From Cyanobacteriota bacterium (GTDB lineage Bacteria; Cyanobacteriota; Cyanobacteriia; PCC-6307; Cyanobiaceae): 46,447 nucleotides of DNA. This document shows positions 10,905 through 19,856 of the stretch, in pieces. Each line of letters begins with the position of its first letter. Within the stretch, counting starts at the first letter, position 1. A program made the translations under genes and the position numbers. The stretch covers positions 1 through 46,447 of the forward strand of contig JAQCGH010000014.1 in NCBI GenBank assembly GCA_027620015.1, read 5' to 3'. The notes below the pieces were generated by a model, which was given only the letters and a program-made list of their open reading frames with translations, searched no databases and was not told the DNA's origin.

Positions 10905-11453
10905 TTAGCTAGCGCTGGGCTCGGGCACCAGAGCCAGGCTGAATTCATCGAGTCGTTCGGGCTTTATGTCGGCACTCAAGCCAGGGCCAAAAAAGCGGCC
11001 AAGCCGATCCGCGCGGGCCTGCCAGCGGTCTATTGGCACGCCCTCGCAGCGAAAGCGCAGACGCAAGCCATAACGGCCATCGCAATCGAGCTCCTCAATA
11101 CTCAGAAGCTGGGGTGGGGCATCCTCGTCCCAGAGCTTTAGGACCTCCAGGGAGCTTTCCAGATGGGCTTTCTGGCCATAGCGCCAGCGATCTACATCGG
11201 CCAGCAACTTGCGTAGGGGCTCGCTCTCAGGCAGGTCCCGCAATTGCTTGAAACTGGAGGCCGGCGTGAGTCGCTGAGGAGGAGGCAGCTCAGAGGATTT
11301 CAAGGCCAAACCACCTAAAAGGATTGGGATGCCATAGAAAATCGTGGGCAGGCTGAGATTGGGGATATCGGTGGCATAAGCGATCGAGCCGATCACAGTG
11401 AGGACAGCCCCCGCGATGGTCACGAGACTGCCTGGTGAGAGAAGTGCTTGCAT
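10905..11453 (-). CDS. DUF2854 family membrane protein
   Basis: A cyanobacterial and plastid family of unknown function. The ATG at 11453 gives 182 residues starting [20 protein letters not shown]; a longer frame would overlap the divergent small gene. Two membrane helices near the N-terminus (about 8-28 and 35-55, the latter [19 protein letters not shown]) are followed by a soluble domain with [17 protein letters not shown] and a charged end. It is the first gene of the run DUF2854, argB, DUF3153. The family call rests on the overall layout and the [18 protein letters not shown] segment. Confidence 0.8.
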   Translation of the reverse strand: MQALLSPGSLVTIAGAVLTVIGSIAYATDIPNLSLPTIFYGIPILLGGLALKSSELPPPQRLTPASSFKQLRDLPESEPLRKLLADVDRWRYGQKAHLESSLEVLKLWDEDAPPQLLSIEELDCDGRYGLRLRFRCEGVPIDRWQARADRLGRFFGPGLSADIKPERLDEFSLALVPEPSAS

Positions 11454-11475
11454 ACAGCCATCTTCCTTTATGCCC

Positions 11476-11685
11476 ATGGAGAATGCATCTACAAGCATGC
11501 CCAGCGAGACTGGCACTGTCGAACTGATCAGCAACCTCAAAACCGATCGGCTCTGGCTGTTGCGCCAAATTGATGCTGGCCGTTGGCCCCAATGGCGCTT
11601 AGATCTAGCCGCGCTGGAGCGGGAGCTGGGCCAGCTGCTCGAGCAGTTGAGCGCAGCTGATACCAGCTCAGATGCCCAACCCTGA
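11476..11685 (+). CDS. Small conserved-type hypothetical protein (69 aa)
   Basis: Not assigned to a named family. After a short Ser/Thr-rich lead, it is a two-helix protein: VELISNLKTDRLWLLRQID and LDLAALERELGQLLEQLS, both amphipathic and rich in Leu, with no membrane segment. The ATG at 11476 lies 22 bases from the divergent DUF2854 start; ATGs at 11470 and 11497 are also possible. It converges on ssb, 17 bases away. The regular codon use and helix pattern support a real gene. Confidence 0.6.
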   Translation: MENASTSMPSETGTVELISNLKTDRLWLLRQIDAGRWPQWRLDLAALERELGQLLEQLSAADTSSDAQP

Positions 11686-11702
11686 ACGGGACCAAGCCCT
11701 AA

Positions 11703-12185
11703 TCAAAAGGGGATGTCGTCATCGTCAGGAAGATCAGGCACCAGCGGAGATGTATTCCAAGTGGGGGGCTGGTCAGCTGCTGGTGCGACTGGAGCCAGAG
11801 GTTGGCTCGCTGCTGGGGCACGACGTTGAAGCGTTGGCGCAGGTGCAGCTGCTGGAATGCCAAGAGGAGCGCTAGGGGCTCCAGGGCCCATGCTGTGCAG
11901 TCGCGCCAAAGTGAATTCAGCGCGCTTTTCCTTGACACCGTCCTGACGGGTCAGGGTATTCATGCGCAGCCGGCCCTCGAGCATCAGCCGCTGGCCAACC
12001 TGTACCCGGTTCTGGAGCTCTTGCGCCAAATTGCCCCAGCCGACCACTTTCAATTGACCCGGGGGATCGTCGGGACGCAGGCCATCTATCTGGACGGTCA
12101 TCTCCGCCACTGGAGTCTGGTTGTCCTGGGTGTATCGCACCTGGGGTGCTTCCAGCACCTCAACCTCGAGCAGACAGTGATTCAC
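11703..12185 (-). CDS. ssb: Single-stranded DNA-binding protein, cyanobacterial type
   Basis: Binds single-stranded DNA in replication and repair. An OB-fold part (about 1-105) runs from NHCLLEVEVLEAPQVRYT through QLKVVGWGNLAQEL and VGQRLMLEGRLRMN to EFTLARLHSM. It is followed by a flexible Pro/Ala-rich linker and the acidic tip DDDDIPF, the hallmark tail through which SSB recruits partners such as PriA. The GTG at 12185 begins the conserved domain; a frame upstream adds only nine residues. It is divergent from cobK with 31 bases between. Confidence 0.9.
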   Translation of the reverse strand: MNHCLLEVEVLEAPQVRYTQDNQTPVAEMTVQIDGLRPDDPPGQLKVVGWGNLAQELQNRVQVGQRLMLEGRLRMNTLTRQDGVKEKRAEFTLARLHSMGPGAPSAPLGIPAAAPAPTLQRRAPAASQPLAPVAPAADQPPTWNTSPLVPDLPDDDDIPF

Positions 12186-12216
12186 TCCCCGGTAACCATT
12201 GGTGAATCCCATCCTG

Positions 12217-13008
12217 ATGCACCGACCTGAGATTCACCAGACCTCGCCCCGTCTGTGGCTGATCGCTGGCACCGGCGAAGGTCCTGTGGTGGCTGAACGG
12301 CTACTGCAGCGCGGCTGGCACCTAACAGTGAGCGTGGTTGGGGCAACAGCGGCCTTGGCCTATCCCCCCCATCCGGGGCTAACCCTTCGCGTCGGTGCCA
12401 TTGATGGAGAGAAGGAGATAAGAGCAGAACTGGCCGCCGCCAAATCGGTGGGGTGGCCCTATCTGGTTGTAGTAGATGCCAGCCATCCCTTCGCCTGTCT
12501 GGTGAGTCGCCAGCTGGCCGCCACTTGCGAGCAGCTGGGCCAACGGCTGATACGGCTAGTGCGCCCCACCCTTCCTGGGGCGGCAAAGATCCTGCCGAGC
12601 CTGGAGCAGCTGAGCAGCCAGTCGCTGCAGGGCCACTGCCTGCTGCTGGCAATCGGTGCCCGCCAGCTAAAACATGCACTGGCCTGCAGCCCCGGCGCTA
12701 AACACTTCGCCCGGCTGCTGCCCAGCCCAAGTGCCTTACAGCTGGCCATGGCAGCTGGCCTGACGGCAGATCAGGTCGCCTGCCTCCGCCCAGGCTCGAA
12801 GCTGGAAGTGGAACGGGCCCTAATTCGCCGCTGGCGCATCACCACAGTATTGGCACGCCAGTCGGGAGGTGCTACCGAGCAACTCTGGAGAAAGCTCTGC
12901 GAAGGCCCCGGGCCGGAATTGTTGCTGATAGGCCGGCCAGCAGAACCTGCCGGAGCACAAGCCTTAAGTCAGGCTGATCTCCTGAGTGCTCTGGTGCTGC
13001 CGCAGTAA
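12217..13008 (+). CDS. cobK: Precorrin-6A reductase (CobK/CbiJ family)
   Basis: Reduces precorrin-6A or its cobalt form with NAD(P)H during corrin ring synthesis for (pseudo)cobalamin. The N-terminus LWLIAGTGEGPVVAERLL is the nucleotide-binding loop; DASHPFA is the family's conserved block, followed by the RLVRP segment. The C-terminal half has LLAIGARQL and the ending RWRITTVLARQSGG, close to the usual K(R)xIxxLVxRxSG pattern. ATG at 12217 is chosen (263 aa); an in-frame ATG lies 18 bases upstream. The stop is 3 bases from the convergent kinase gene. Another cobamide gene, cobO, lies about 20 kb away. Confidence 0.9.
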   Translation: MHRPEIHQTSPRLWLIAGTGEGPVVAERLLQRGWHLTVSVVGATAALAYPPHPGLTLRVGAIDGEKEIRAELAAAKSVGWPYLVVVDASHPFACLVSRQLAATCEQLGQRLIRLVRPTLPGAAKILPSLEQLSSQSLQGHCLLLAIGARQLKHALACSPGAKHFARLLPSPSALQLAMAAGLTADQVACLRPGSKLEVERALIRRWRITTVLARQSGGATEQLWRKLCEGPGPELLLIGRPAEPAGAQALSQADLLSALVLPQ

Positions 13009-13011
13009 GGC

Positions 13012-14001
13012 TCAGCCCAGGTGCTGGGCTACGAGCTGCTTTAGCGAGCCCCGTGGACGGGGCCCCAGCTGGGTCACAACCTGACCAGCGCAAAGGGAGC
13101 CCAGCTTTCCGCAGGCGTCTATGGCCTGGCCCTGGGTGTAGGCATGCAGAAAGCCAGCGGCGTATAGATCGCCCGCCCCAGTGGTGTCAAGCAAGGGACC
13201 CAGCTGGAAAGGAGCAACGTTATGGGTGGCAGCACCATTGAGAACTACTGATCCCAGCTCGCTGCGGGTAAGAGCTGCCAACCTGCAGCGGCCCCGCACA
13301 TGGTCGGCAGCCTCTTCAAAACTATTGGCCTCGTACAGGGTCGTTATCTCCATTTCGTTAGCAAACAGGATGTCGACATGGCCGTCCACAAGCTCCTGAA
13401 AGCTCTCGCGGTGACGCTCGACGCAAAAGGCATCCGACAGGCTCAAAGCCACCTCTCCGCCATTGTCTCGAGCTACCTCGGCCGCAGCGATAAAAGCCGC
13501 CTTCGCCTCGTCGTTATCCCAGAGGTAACCCTCTAGGTAGAGCACCTTGGCTTGGGCAACCATTTCAAGGTCGAGGTCGGCAGGATCTAGCCCCACCGAA
13601 GCTCCCAGGTATGTGCACATGGTGCGCTGGGCATCTGGTGTCACGAGAATCATGCAACGGGCCGTGGAGGGGCCCTCCGTGGCTGCAGGTGTATCGAAGC
13701 GAGCTCCGACCGAACGGATGTCGTGGGTGAAGATCCGCCCCAGCTGATCGTCGCGCACCCGACCGATAAAGCCCGCCCTGCCACCCAACTGGGCAACCCC
13801 AGCCAGGGTGTTCGCAGCGGAGCCGCCGGAGGTTTCAAGGCCAGGTCCAACTTCGGCGTAGAGACCTTCTGCCTGGGCCTCGTCCACTAGGGCCATGGTG
13901 CCCTTGGTGAGTCCAAAATGCTCGATCAGGTCGTCGTCAGCCTGCACTAGCACGTCGACTATGGCGTTGCCAATGCCGATGACGTCATAGGTCTTGTCCA
14001 T
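13012..14001 (-). CDS. PfkB-family sugar/nucleoside kinase (adenosine-kinase-like)
   Basis: A ribokinase-fold ATP-dependent kinase of 329 residues. Visible are the N-terminal VIGIGNAIVDVLV, the GGSAANT substrate loop with the glycine pair, and the C-terminal DTTGAGDLYAAGFL, which carries the catalytic aspartate and anion hole. The substrate cannot be told from sequence; cyanobacterial copies are usually annotated as adenosine or sugar kinases. The ATG overlaps the purA stop by one base (TGATG), so it is coupled to adenylosuccinate synthetase, which makes a purine-nucleoside substrate plausible. Confidence 0.9.
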   Translation of the reverse strand: MDKTYDVIGIGNAIVDVLVQADDDLIEHFGLTKGTMALVDEAQAEGLYAEVGPGLETSGGSAANTLAGVAQLGGRAGFIGRVRDDQLGRIFTHDIRSVGARFDTPAATEGPSTARCMILVTPDAQRTMCTYLGASVGLDPADLDLEMVAQAKVLYLEGYLWDNDEAKAAFIAAAEVARDNGGEVALSLSDAFCVERHRESFQELVDGHVDILFANEMEITTLYEANSFEEAADHVRGRCRLAALTRSELGSVVLNGAATHNVAPFQLGPLLDTTGAGDLYAAGFLHAYTQGQAIDACGKLGSLCAGQVVTQLGPRPRGSLKQLVAQHLG

Positions 14002-15329
14002 CAGGTGCTGAGCAGGGCCCGTTTGGGACCGTGAATGGGATCTTCCACCACGATCGTCTGATCGCGGTTAGCTCCTAGGGAAACGATTGCTATCGGCACC
14101 TCCATCAGGTCGGCAAGAAAGCGCAGATAGCTCATCGCCGTTGCAGGTAGTTCCTCGAGGCTGCGGCACTCAGCAGTAGATGTTTGCCAGCCTGGCAAGG
14201 TTTCAAAGATTGGCTCGCAACGGGCGAAATCCTCCGAACTACTGGGGAAATACTCGATCCGTTCACCGTCGAGTTTGTAGGCAACGCATACCTGGATCTC
14301 ATCGAGCTCATCGAGCACATCGAGCTTTGTAATGGCCAGGCAATCGAGGCCATTCACCTCCACCGCATAGCGACCGATCACCCCGTCAAACCAACCGCAC
14401 CTTCGGCGGCGGCCAGTGGTAGTTCCGAACTCACCGCCCCGATTACAAAGGTGATCATTAAGGCTGCCCTGGAGCTCGGTGGGGAAGGGGCCCTCTCCAA
14501 CCCGGGTGGTGTAAGCCTTGGCTACCCCGATCACCCGGTCGATCAAGGTGGGGCCCACACCTGCCCCGATGCAGGCACCACCACTCACCGGGTTAGAGGA
14601 GGTGACATAGGGATAGGTGCCGTGGTCAAGATCCAGAAGTGTCCCCTGGGCTCCCTCAAACAGAATATTTTGGCGGGCCCGAGCAGCGCTATGGATGGTG
14701 CGGGTGCAATCGACAACATGAGGCGCTAACCGCTTGCCGTAACCGACGTATTCATCCACAACGGCATCGAAATCCAGCGGCTCCAGGCCGTAAAGCTTCA
14801 CCAGAATTTCGTTTTTTTCCGCAAGGGGGCCTGCGAGACGGTCCCGCAACCGATCCGCATCGAGAATGTCCAGAATGCGAATTCCATTTCGCTCAGATTT
14901 GTCTGCGTAGGTGGGACCGATACCCCGACCAGTTGTGCCGATGCGGCGATCGCCGCGGCGCTGCTCCATCGCCTGATCAAGCAGACGGTGGTAGGGCATG
15001 GTGACATGGGCCGTAGAAGCGAGCTTCAAGCCCCTTATGTCGATGCTGTAAGTGGCGAGCATGTCCAACTCACCAAGCATCACCTTCGGATCCACCACGG
15101 TGCCGGAGCCGATCAGGCAAATCGTTTCTGGGTAAAGAATCCCGGATGGGATTAAGTGCAGTTTCAGCACCTTGTCATCCACGACGATGGTGTGGCCTGC
15201 GTTCACCCCGCCTTGATACCGCACCACAACATCGGCTGAGCGGCTGAGAAGATCTGTGATCTTGCCCTTCCCCTCGTCACCCCACTGTGCACCGATGACG
15301 ACAACGTTGGCCAAAGACACAGCGGCCAT
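14001..15329 (-). CDS. purA: Adenylosuccinate synthetase
   Basis: Makes adenylosuccinate from IMP, aspartate and GTP, the first step from IMP to AMP. The N-terminal [20 protein letters not shown] has the GTP loop and catalytic Asp; NAGHT with the catalytic His follows. [39 protein letters not shown] and [13 protein letters not shown] complete the set. Length (442 aa) is normal. The end overlaps the kinase gene by one base. Upstream, psb27 is on the same strand with a 78-base gap. Confidence 0.97.
   Translation of the reverse strand: MAAVSLANVVVIGAQWGDEGKGKITDLLSRSADVVVRYQGGVNAGHTIVVDDKVLKLHLIPSGILYPETICLIGSGTVVDPKVMLGELDMLATYSIDIRGLKLASTAHVTMPYHRLLDQAMEQRRGDRRIGTTGRGIGPTYADKSERNGIRILDILDADRLRDRLAGPLAEKNEILVKLYGLEPLDFDAVVDEYVGYGKRLAPHVVDCTRTIHSAARARQNILFEGAQGTLLDLDHGTYPYVTSSNPVSGGACIGAGVGPTLIDRVIGVAKAYTTRVGEGPFPTELQGSLNDHLCNRGGEFGTTTGRRRRCGWFDGVIGRYAVEVNGLDCLAITKLDVLDELDEIQVCVAYKLDGERIEYFPSSSEDFARCEPIFETLPGWQTSTAECRSLEELPATAMSYLRFLADLMEVPIAIVSLGANRDQTIVVEDPIHGPKRALLST
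14946..14953. repeat. HIP1 octamer GCGATCGC
   Basis: One of only two exact copies of the highly iterated cyanobacterial palindrome that I found in the window. It lies inside purA. Confidence 0.8.
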
Positions 15330-15407
15330 GAGCCGCTTCTGATCACAATTTGAGAGTTTCTCAGATCGGAGGGACCTTCGTCAAAGTTGGATGCTCAGAT
15401 CGGAGCC

Positions 15408-15842
15408 TTAAGCACCGCGGGTAGCGTTGGTTTCGGCCTTTTTTAGTTCCTTGGCGATCCGGTCTTTAAGAGCCTCAGGCAGAGGACGATTGGGATAATT
15501 TGTGTAGTGACCAGCCAGGGAGTTGATGGCCGTCTGCATCGTCGTGAAAGAACCCAAGCCATTCACCGAGCTGCGGGGGCGGTAGCGGGCCATGTAGCCG
15601 TTTATCAGGCTGCGCGCTTCGATCTCGGCCTCGGCGCGAGCTGGATCGTCAGCTTCCAGGCTGACGGTGGTCAGCAAACTGTCAGCCACAGCAACAGTGT
15701 CCTCAACGTAGTTACCGGAAAGACCAGTAGTTGATGAGCTACAAGCAGTAAGCGTCAGGCTGATGCCCAGCACCAGGACTATGGCAAGGCGTGAAAAAAA
15801 CTGCTGCAGCCGCTGGCGGAAGGAAGGAAGCGCAGCGGCCAT
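15408..15842 (-). CDS. psb27: Photosystem II assembly lipoprotein Psb27
   Basis: Binds CP43 on the lumenal side of photosystem II intermediates and assists assembly and repair of the manganese cluster. The 144 residues begin with a basic lead and a hydrophobic signal ending in the lipobox LTAC (Cys at about 34), so it is a thylakoid-lumen lipoprotein. The mature part has the family's four-helix pattern: YVEDTVAVADSLLTT, AEIEARSLINGYMARYRP, SFTTMQTAINSLAGHYTNY and LKDRIAKELKKAE. It lies 47 bases downstream of proS. A TATAGG sequence (minus strand, 15866-15871) could serve as its own -10 element, but no good -35 is seen. Confidence 0.94.
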   Translation of the reverse strand: MAAALPSFRQRLQQFFSRLAIVLVLGISLTLTACSSSTTGLSGNYVEDTVAVADSLLTTVSLEADDPARAEAEIEARSLINGYMARYRPRSSVNGLGSFTTMQTAINSLAGHYTNYPNRPLPEALKDRIAKELKKAETNATRGA

Positions 15843-15889
15843 GGGTGAAATGCGTATTTCGTGATCCTATAAGCCGCTTCAAGAAAGCA

Positions 15890-17716
15890 TCAGACAGACA
15901 GGCCCATACGCTGAATAGCCAAGCTGGGCAGGAGGGCCTCAAGCAGCTCCGTAGCCGGCAGATCGCGCTTGCTACAGCTCGAGCGTTCCACCAACTCCAC
16001 CATCCCGTCCGCCGCGCCGCGACCAACCACTACCCGCCAGGGAATACCAATCAGATCAGCATCCTTAAACTTCACGCCAGCCCGTTCACTGCGGTCATCT
16101 AGTAACACATCTACACCGGCTTCCTGTAGAGACCGATAGAGCTGCTCGGACAAACTGCTCTGCTCGGTTTCGGCCCAATTAGCCGCCACCACGATCACTT
16201 CGAAGGGAGCGATCGATACGGGCCAGCAGATGCCATTGCCATCGTGATGTTGTTCAACAGCAGCCTGGGCCAACCGGGAAACACCAATGCCGTAACAGCC
16301 CATCCACAGAGCTTCTTCCGTGCCAGCCTCATTAGTGAAACGAGCTTCAAGGGCCTCTGAATATTTGCGTCCGAGCTGAAAAATGTGGCCCACCTCAATG
16401 CCCCGACTGGCCTGGAGCTGCTGAGAAGGGTCGTGTTGGCATCGATCACCTGGCTGGGCGGCCCGCAGATCAAGGCTTTCCGGGCAGGGGCAAAGAGAAC
16501 CCCAGGCCGCACCTATTAGATGGCTATCGAGGCTGTTGGCACCACACACAAAGGAGCTGAGCTCGGCGGCGGTGCTGTCAGCTAGTCGCAAAAAACGCTT
16601 GTTCCAGTGATCGGAACCGGCCAGTAGCCCATCGTCTAGATGGGGACCCGTAAACCCAAAGGGAAAGGGCAGCAGCCCTTCGCTGGCTACAGCCTCTTTG
16701 TCAATTGGGGAAATGTCCAATAACGCTCCGTGCTCCTCAGAGCAACGCGCCGTAACTGCATTGGTCAACTTGACTTCGTTGAGTTGTTGATCGCCTCGCA
16801 GACTCACCAGCAGGGGCTGGGCACTTTCATCTTCAAAACAGGCCAGCAAAACCAACACCTTTACGGTTTGGCAGGGCTCAATTCCATGGCCGGCGCAGAG
16901 ATCATCAATAGTGCTTTGGCCTGGCGTGGCAAAAGGTTCGCCTTGACCCCTGGCTCTCGGTCCGCCCGGCAAGGCAATTGGCTCAGCTGCTAACGAAACC
17001 GCCCGTTCCTGGTTGGCGGCATAGGACCAATCGGAACTAGCCAGTATCAAATCCTCACCGGCTTCAGCCGTAACCATGAATTCCTGGCTGGCAGATCCAC
17101 CGATCGCACCGCTGTCTGCCTCCACTGCAACGGCTCGCAAACCACAACGGGCGAAGATCCGTCTGTAGGCGCTATCCATTGATGCGTAGGTCTGCCGCAG
17201 GGACTCCTCATTCGCATGGAATGAGTAGGCATCCTTCATGATGAATTCACGACCACGCATCAAGCCAAACCGGGGACGAATCTCATCGCGGAATTTGCTC
17301 TGTATCTGATACAAATTGACGGGCAGCTGCCTATAAGAACGCAATAGGTCTGCAGCCAGATATGTGATTACCTCCTCATGGGTTGGTCCGAGTCCCATCT
17401 CACGCCCCTGACGATCCTCAAGATGAAACATGATCCCCTCCCCTGCCGTGTATCCAGCCCAACGGCCACTGCGCTGCCATAACTCCGCCGGCTGAAGTTG
17501 GGGCAACAGGGTTTCAAGGGCTCCGGTGCCGTCCATCTCTTCACGCACCACCCGGGAAACCTTCTGGAGCACGCGCCACATCAAGGGGAGATAGGCGTAA
17601 ATCCCTGAGGCCACGCGGCGGATGTAGCCAGCACGAATCAGCAGCTTGTGAGAGGGAATATCAGCCTCCGACGGATCATCGCGGAGCGTCACCAGCATCA
17701 GGCGGGAGACGCGCAT
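15890..17716 (-). CDS. proS: Prolyl-tRNA synthetase (bacterial type)
   Basis: Charges tRNA-Pro. The 608 residues include the class II motifs: motif 1 near GIYAYLPLMWRVLQKV, motif 2 (FRDEIRPRFGLMRGREFIMKDAYSF, shown in part) and motif 3 (MGCYGIGVSRLAQA). The editing (INS) domain of bacterial-type enzymes lies between motifs 2 and 3 (about 230-400), and the anticodon-binding domain is at the C-terminus (APFEVIVVAA, DDRSERAGVKFKDADLIG). The ATG at 17716 gives MRVSRLMLVTLRDDP, the usual start; five further residues upstream are not conserved. Confidence 0.97.
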   Translation of the reverse strand: MRVSRLMLVTLRDDPSEADIPSHKLLIRAGYIRRVASGIYAYLPLMWRVLQKVSRVVREEMDGTGALETLLPQLQPAELWQRSGRWAGYTAGEGIMFHLEDRQGREMGLGPTHEEVITYLAADLLRSYRQLPVNLYQIQSKFRDEIRPRFGLMRGREFIMKDAYSFHANEESLRQTYASMDSAYRRIFARCGLRAVAVEADSGAIGGSASQEFMVTAEAGEDLILASSDWSYAANQERAVSLAAEPIALPGGPRARGQGEPFATPGQSTIDDLCAGHGIEPCQTVKVLVLLACFEDESAQPLLVSLRGDQQLNEVKLTNAVTARCSEEHGALLDISPIDKEAVASEGLLPFPFGFTGPHLDDGLLAGSDHWNKRFLRLADSTAAELSSFVCGANSLDSHLIGAAWGSLCPCPESLDLRAAQPGDRCQHDPSQQLQASRGIEVGHIFQLGRKYSEALEARFTNEAGTEEALWMGCYGIGVSRLAQAAVEQHHDGNGICWPVSIAPFEVIVVAANWAETEQSSLSEQLYRSLQEAGVDVLLDDRSERAGVKFKDADLIGIPWRVVVGRGAADGMVELVERSSCSKRDLPATELLEALLPSLAIQRMGLSV

Positions 17717-17855
17717 GGCAGGAGCTTTCAAAGAGGGCGGAACCTATCACCGACACCTAGACAGCGGAGCCGGCATGTGGGTGATCAATGCTGCTACCAG
17801 GCCACAAAACTCCTGCTAGGTTCGCTTTTGATCCCGTTAGTCCAATAGCCGTCTC

Positions 17856-18305
17856 ATGCCAACCTATCCCAGTTCTACAAATGGATTGGGGGAAATCGGG
17901 CTACCTGCTGGTCTTGTCACCAACTCTGAACCTGGTGATACAACATCCGCCGAGATCGCTGAAGGCCTGATTGGCATCGATGAAGTCCAGAGAGCTCTTA
18001 ACCGTTCTCGAGCATCTGTATACCGCTATACAAATACTGATCCTCGCAATCTCAATCCGCCTTTCAACCCCCGCAAGTTAAATTCGGAATACCGCAGCGA
18101 TCAGAAGGATCCGCTGATGTTCCATCCAAACGAGGTTGCCCGTTTTGCCCGGGACGTGTTGCGGATTAAAGAAGTAACTGTTGAGGTGCTCAACTCACCC
18201 TCCACTGCCACCCAACAATTGTTGGGGGCGATCCTCGAAGAGCTCCGATCCATCCGCCTGCGTCTAGATCATCTAGATGGCCGACCAGCAGACCTGATTT
18301 CCTGA
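17856..18305 (+). CDS. Picocyanobacterial helix-turn-helix-like protein (resolvase-like N-terminal type)
   Basis: A soluble protein of 149 residues. The first 40 residues are low-complexity. The core GLIGIDEVQRALNRSRASVYRYTNTDP reads as a helix-turn-helix of the MerR/resolvase-like excisionase sort: a helix, a turn, and a recognition helix with R-S-R-A-S-V-Y-R-Y. It is followed by HPNEVARFARDVLRIKEVTVEVL and a C-terminal helix (TQQLLGAILEELRSIRLRLDHL) that could dimerise. No resolvase catalytic serine region is present. I recall similar proteins in marine Synechococcus and Prochlorococcus annotated as hypothetical or resolvase-like; that is memory, not a search. It starts 139 bases from the divergent proS. 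Confidence 0.7.
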   Translation: MPTYPSSTNGLGEIGLPAGLVTNSEPGDTTSAEIAEGLIGIDEVQRALNRSRASVYRYTNTDPRNLNPPFNPRKLNSEYRSDQKDPLMFHPNEVARFARDVLRIKEVTVEVLNSPSTATQQLLGAILEELRSIRLRLDHLDGRPADLIS

Positions 18306-18473
18306 AGTAATTAATACGGCCAATGCTCACGCCAAGCCGCCTCAAACGGCATTGCCTATTGAAAGAAGCAATGCTCGTTTGTTCCCCAATCTCTGAGTCA
18401 CAATGCCAGACTTGTGGAAATCCCTTTGAATTTCCGAGTGGAAATGGTGCCTTGTGCGCCCTTTCCTATTGCT

Positions 18474-18797
18474 ATGGACTCAGTTCCGCGAGTTTCCCAA
18501 ACCTCTTCCATTTCCCATCCTAGCGAAGCGCGCTCGCTAGAGCAGAAATTTGATAAGCAGGACGAAGATCCATTTAGTACAGGGCCACAAGCCCTTGCAG
18601 GCCTGCTGGGAAGTCTCATTGCTCTGGCAACGGCGGTGGTGCCACTAGCCATAGTTGTGGTTGGACGACCCTTCGGCTACACAGTTACAAACTTGGATAG
18701 TTCAGGGGCGGCGCTGCAGAAGAAAGCCCTCATATCCGAGAGCCTGAAAAACCCTGGCCGGATCTCCAAAACCGGCCGCGTTGACGAGAGCCGTTAG
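18474..18797 (+). CDS. Small single-span membrane protein, hypothetical
   Basis: A frame of 107 residues from the ATG at 18474; GTG 18414 and ATG 18444 would lengthen it. It has a polar N-terminus (SSISHPSEARSLEQKFDKQD), one clear hydrophobic helix (ALAGLLGSLIALATAVVPLA), and a basic C-terminal part. The last 96 bases overlap the end of the methyltransferase gene on the other strand, so that part may be a read-on rather than selected sequence. The membrane helix and position support a gene; the exact ends are unsure. Function unknown. Confidence 0.5.
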   Translation: MDSVPRVSQTSSISHPSEARSLEQKFDKQDEDPFSTGPQALAGLLGSLIALATAVVPLAIVVVGRPFGYTVTNLDSSGAALQKKALISESLKNPGRISKTGRVDESR

Positions 18798-19382
18798 CCG
18801 CGATTCTCCAATTGGATGGAGGCCTTGGGTAAGAGGCGCCAGGTCTTGAGGATCAGTGTTGAGGCCACTAGCTCGTTGGAAACCCATCCAGGCAGCATCG
18901 ACCTGGCTTTGCAGGGTTGATCGCTCCGGCGCCATCAAATCAACCAGCACGAGTTGCCCACCAGGCTCAAGGCTGCGGGCAAGAGCCGAAAGAAATGCAA
19001 GCTTGCTGCCATCGTCTGGCAAAGACTGCAAAACCAGCACTGACAGGGCGCCAGCAAAACATCCATCTGCGTTGAGGTCCTCGACGGTGGTTTGACGCCA
19101 GCTGATCGACTCGATACCCAGTCGCTGTTGGGAGGCAGCGAGCATCTCAGCGGAGGGATCGATTGCGGTGAGTTGCCAGTCCTGGCGCTGGGCCTTTGCC
19201 TCCACCAGCTCTGCGCCGGTGCCGCAGCCAGCAACCAGCACAGCTGCGCCATGGTTGCGGGCCCGGGGCGAAGCAGCCAGCAATGCAACCGCCAGGCGAG
19301 CCAGACTGGCGTATCCCGGAATCAGCTGCTGGACTATCAGGTCATAACCAAGGGGCAGGTCATAACCGAGTGGCGTTGACAC
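18702..19382 (-). CDS. Class I SAM-dependent methyltransferase
   Basis: The SAM-binding motif I is VLVAGCGTGAEL, with LTAIDPSAEMLAASQQR as the acidic motif that binds the ribose and LEPGGQLVLVDLM as motif III. The C-terminal GFGDPARVFQALGYEGFLL is typical of small cyanobacterial methyltransferases of unknown substrate. The GTG at 19382 gives MSTPLGYDL; a TTG at 19403 would add seven residues. Near the start GYDLPLGYDL is a local duplication. The 3' end overlaps the convergent small membrane protein by 96 bases; this gene's end is the better supported of the two. Confidence 0.85.
   Translation of the reverse strand: MSTPLGYDLPLGYDLIVQQLIPGYASLARLAVALLAASPRARNHGAAVLVAGCGTGAELVEAKAQRQDWQLTAIDPSAEMLAASQQRLGIESISWRQTTVEDLNADGCFAGALSVLVLQSLPDDGSKLAFLSALARSLEPGGQLVLVDLMAPERSTLQSQVDAAWMGFQRASGLNTDPQDLAPLTQGLHPIGESRLTALVNAAGFGDPARVFQALGYEGFLLQRRP
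19338..19372. repeat. Near-tandem duplication at the methyltransferase start
   Basis: CAGGTCATAACC occurs twice, separated by AAGGGG, giving GYDLPLGYDL in the methyltransferase frame. It looks like a small in-frame duplication of 18 bases. Confidence 0.75.
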
Positions 19383-19464
19383 AGCTCGCTCGCGATGATT
19401 CAAATGCTACGCATAGGGACGAGCGTGACCTAAGTTGGGCGGCGCCCATTCCCCCAGCTTGACC

Positions 19465-19827
19465 GTGCCCACCATCCGTTTTGAACAGGAAGGCCAGACG
19501 GTCGGTTGCATCGAAGGTGCCAATCTCCGCAAAGCCTCACTTGATGCGGGTATAAACCCTTACAAGGGGCTCAACAACGTCAACAACTGCGGCGGCATCG
19601 GACAATGCGGCACCTGCGTCATGGAAGTGATCGAAGGCATGCAAAACCTTTCTCCTCGCAGCGATGTTGAGGAGGTTTACCTCTCTGATCGTCCAGCCAA
19701 TTTCCGCCTCAGCTGCCGCACCAGCGTCAACGGCGACGTCACCGTGCGCACCAAACCGACCAACGCCGTTGGCCAGGGATCAAACAGCCTGATTGGTGCC
19801 CTTAAGTCTTTAATCGGCATCAAGTAG
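19465..19827 (+). CDS. [2Fe-2S] ferredoxin-like protein
   Basis: Electron carrier with a plant/adrenodoxin-type fold. The cluster cysteines are Cys42, Cys48, Cys51 (CGGIGQCGTC, spacing CX5CX2C) and Cys84 (RLSCRT); photosynthetic PetF has CX4CX2C instead, so this is not the main photosynthetic ferredoxin. The C-terminus carries an extra tail ending in the amphipathic NSLIGALKSLIGIK, which could dock to a membrane or partner. The GTG at 19465 starts the conserved domain; an upstream start would add ten unrelated residues. It lies 29 bases before the ArsC-like gene, probably in one unit. Confidence 0.9.
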   Translation: MPTIRFEQEGQTVGCIEGANLRKASLDAGINPYKGLNNVNNCGGIGQCGTCVMEVIEGMQNLSPRSDVEEVYLSDRPANFRLSCRTSVNGDVTVRTKPTNAVGQGSNSLIGALKSLIGIK

Positions 19828-19856
19828 CCGTTTGTCACTACAACTCGTAGCCCAGG

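Noticed and set aside
12186-12216. Cobalamin riboswitch before cobK
   Set aside because: The gap to the divergent ssb gene is only 31 bases, far too short for such an element.
18323-18523. Plus-strand frame of 66 codons with four cysteines
   Set aside because: Looks like a possible zinc protein (CQTCG) but lacks a matching second pair and overlaps the start of the better membrane-protein frame.
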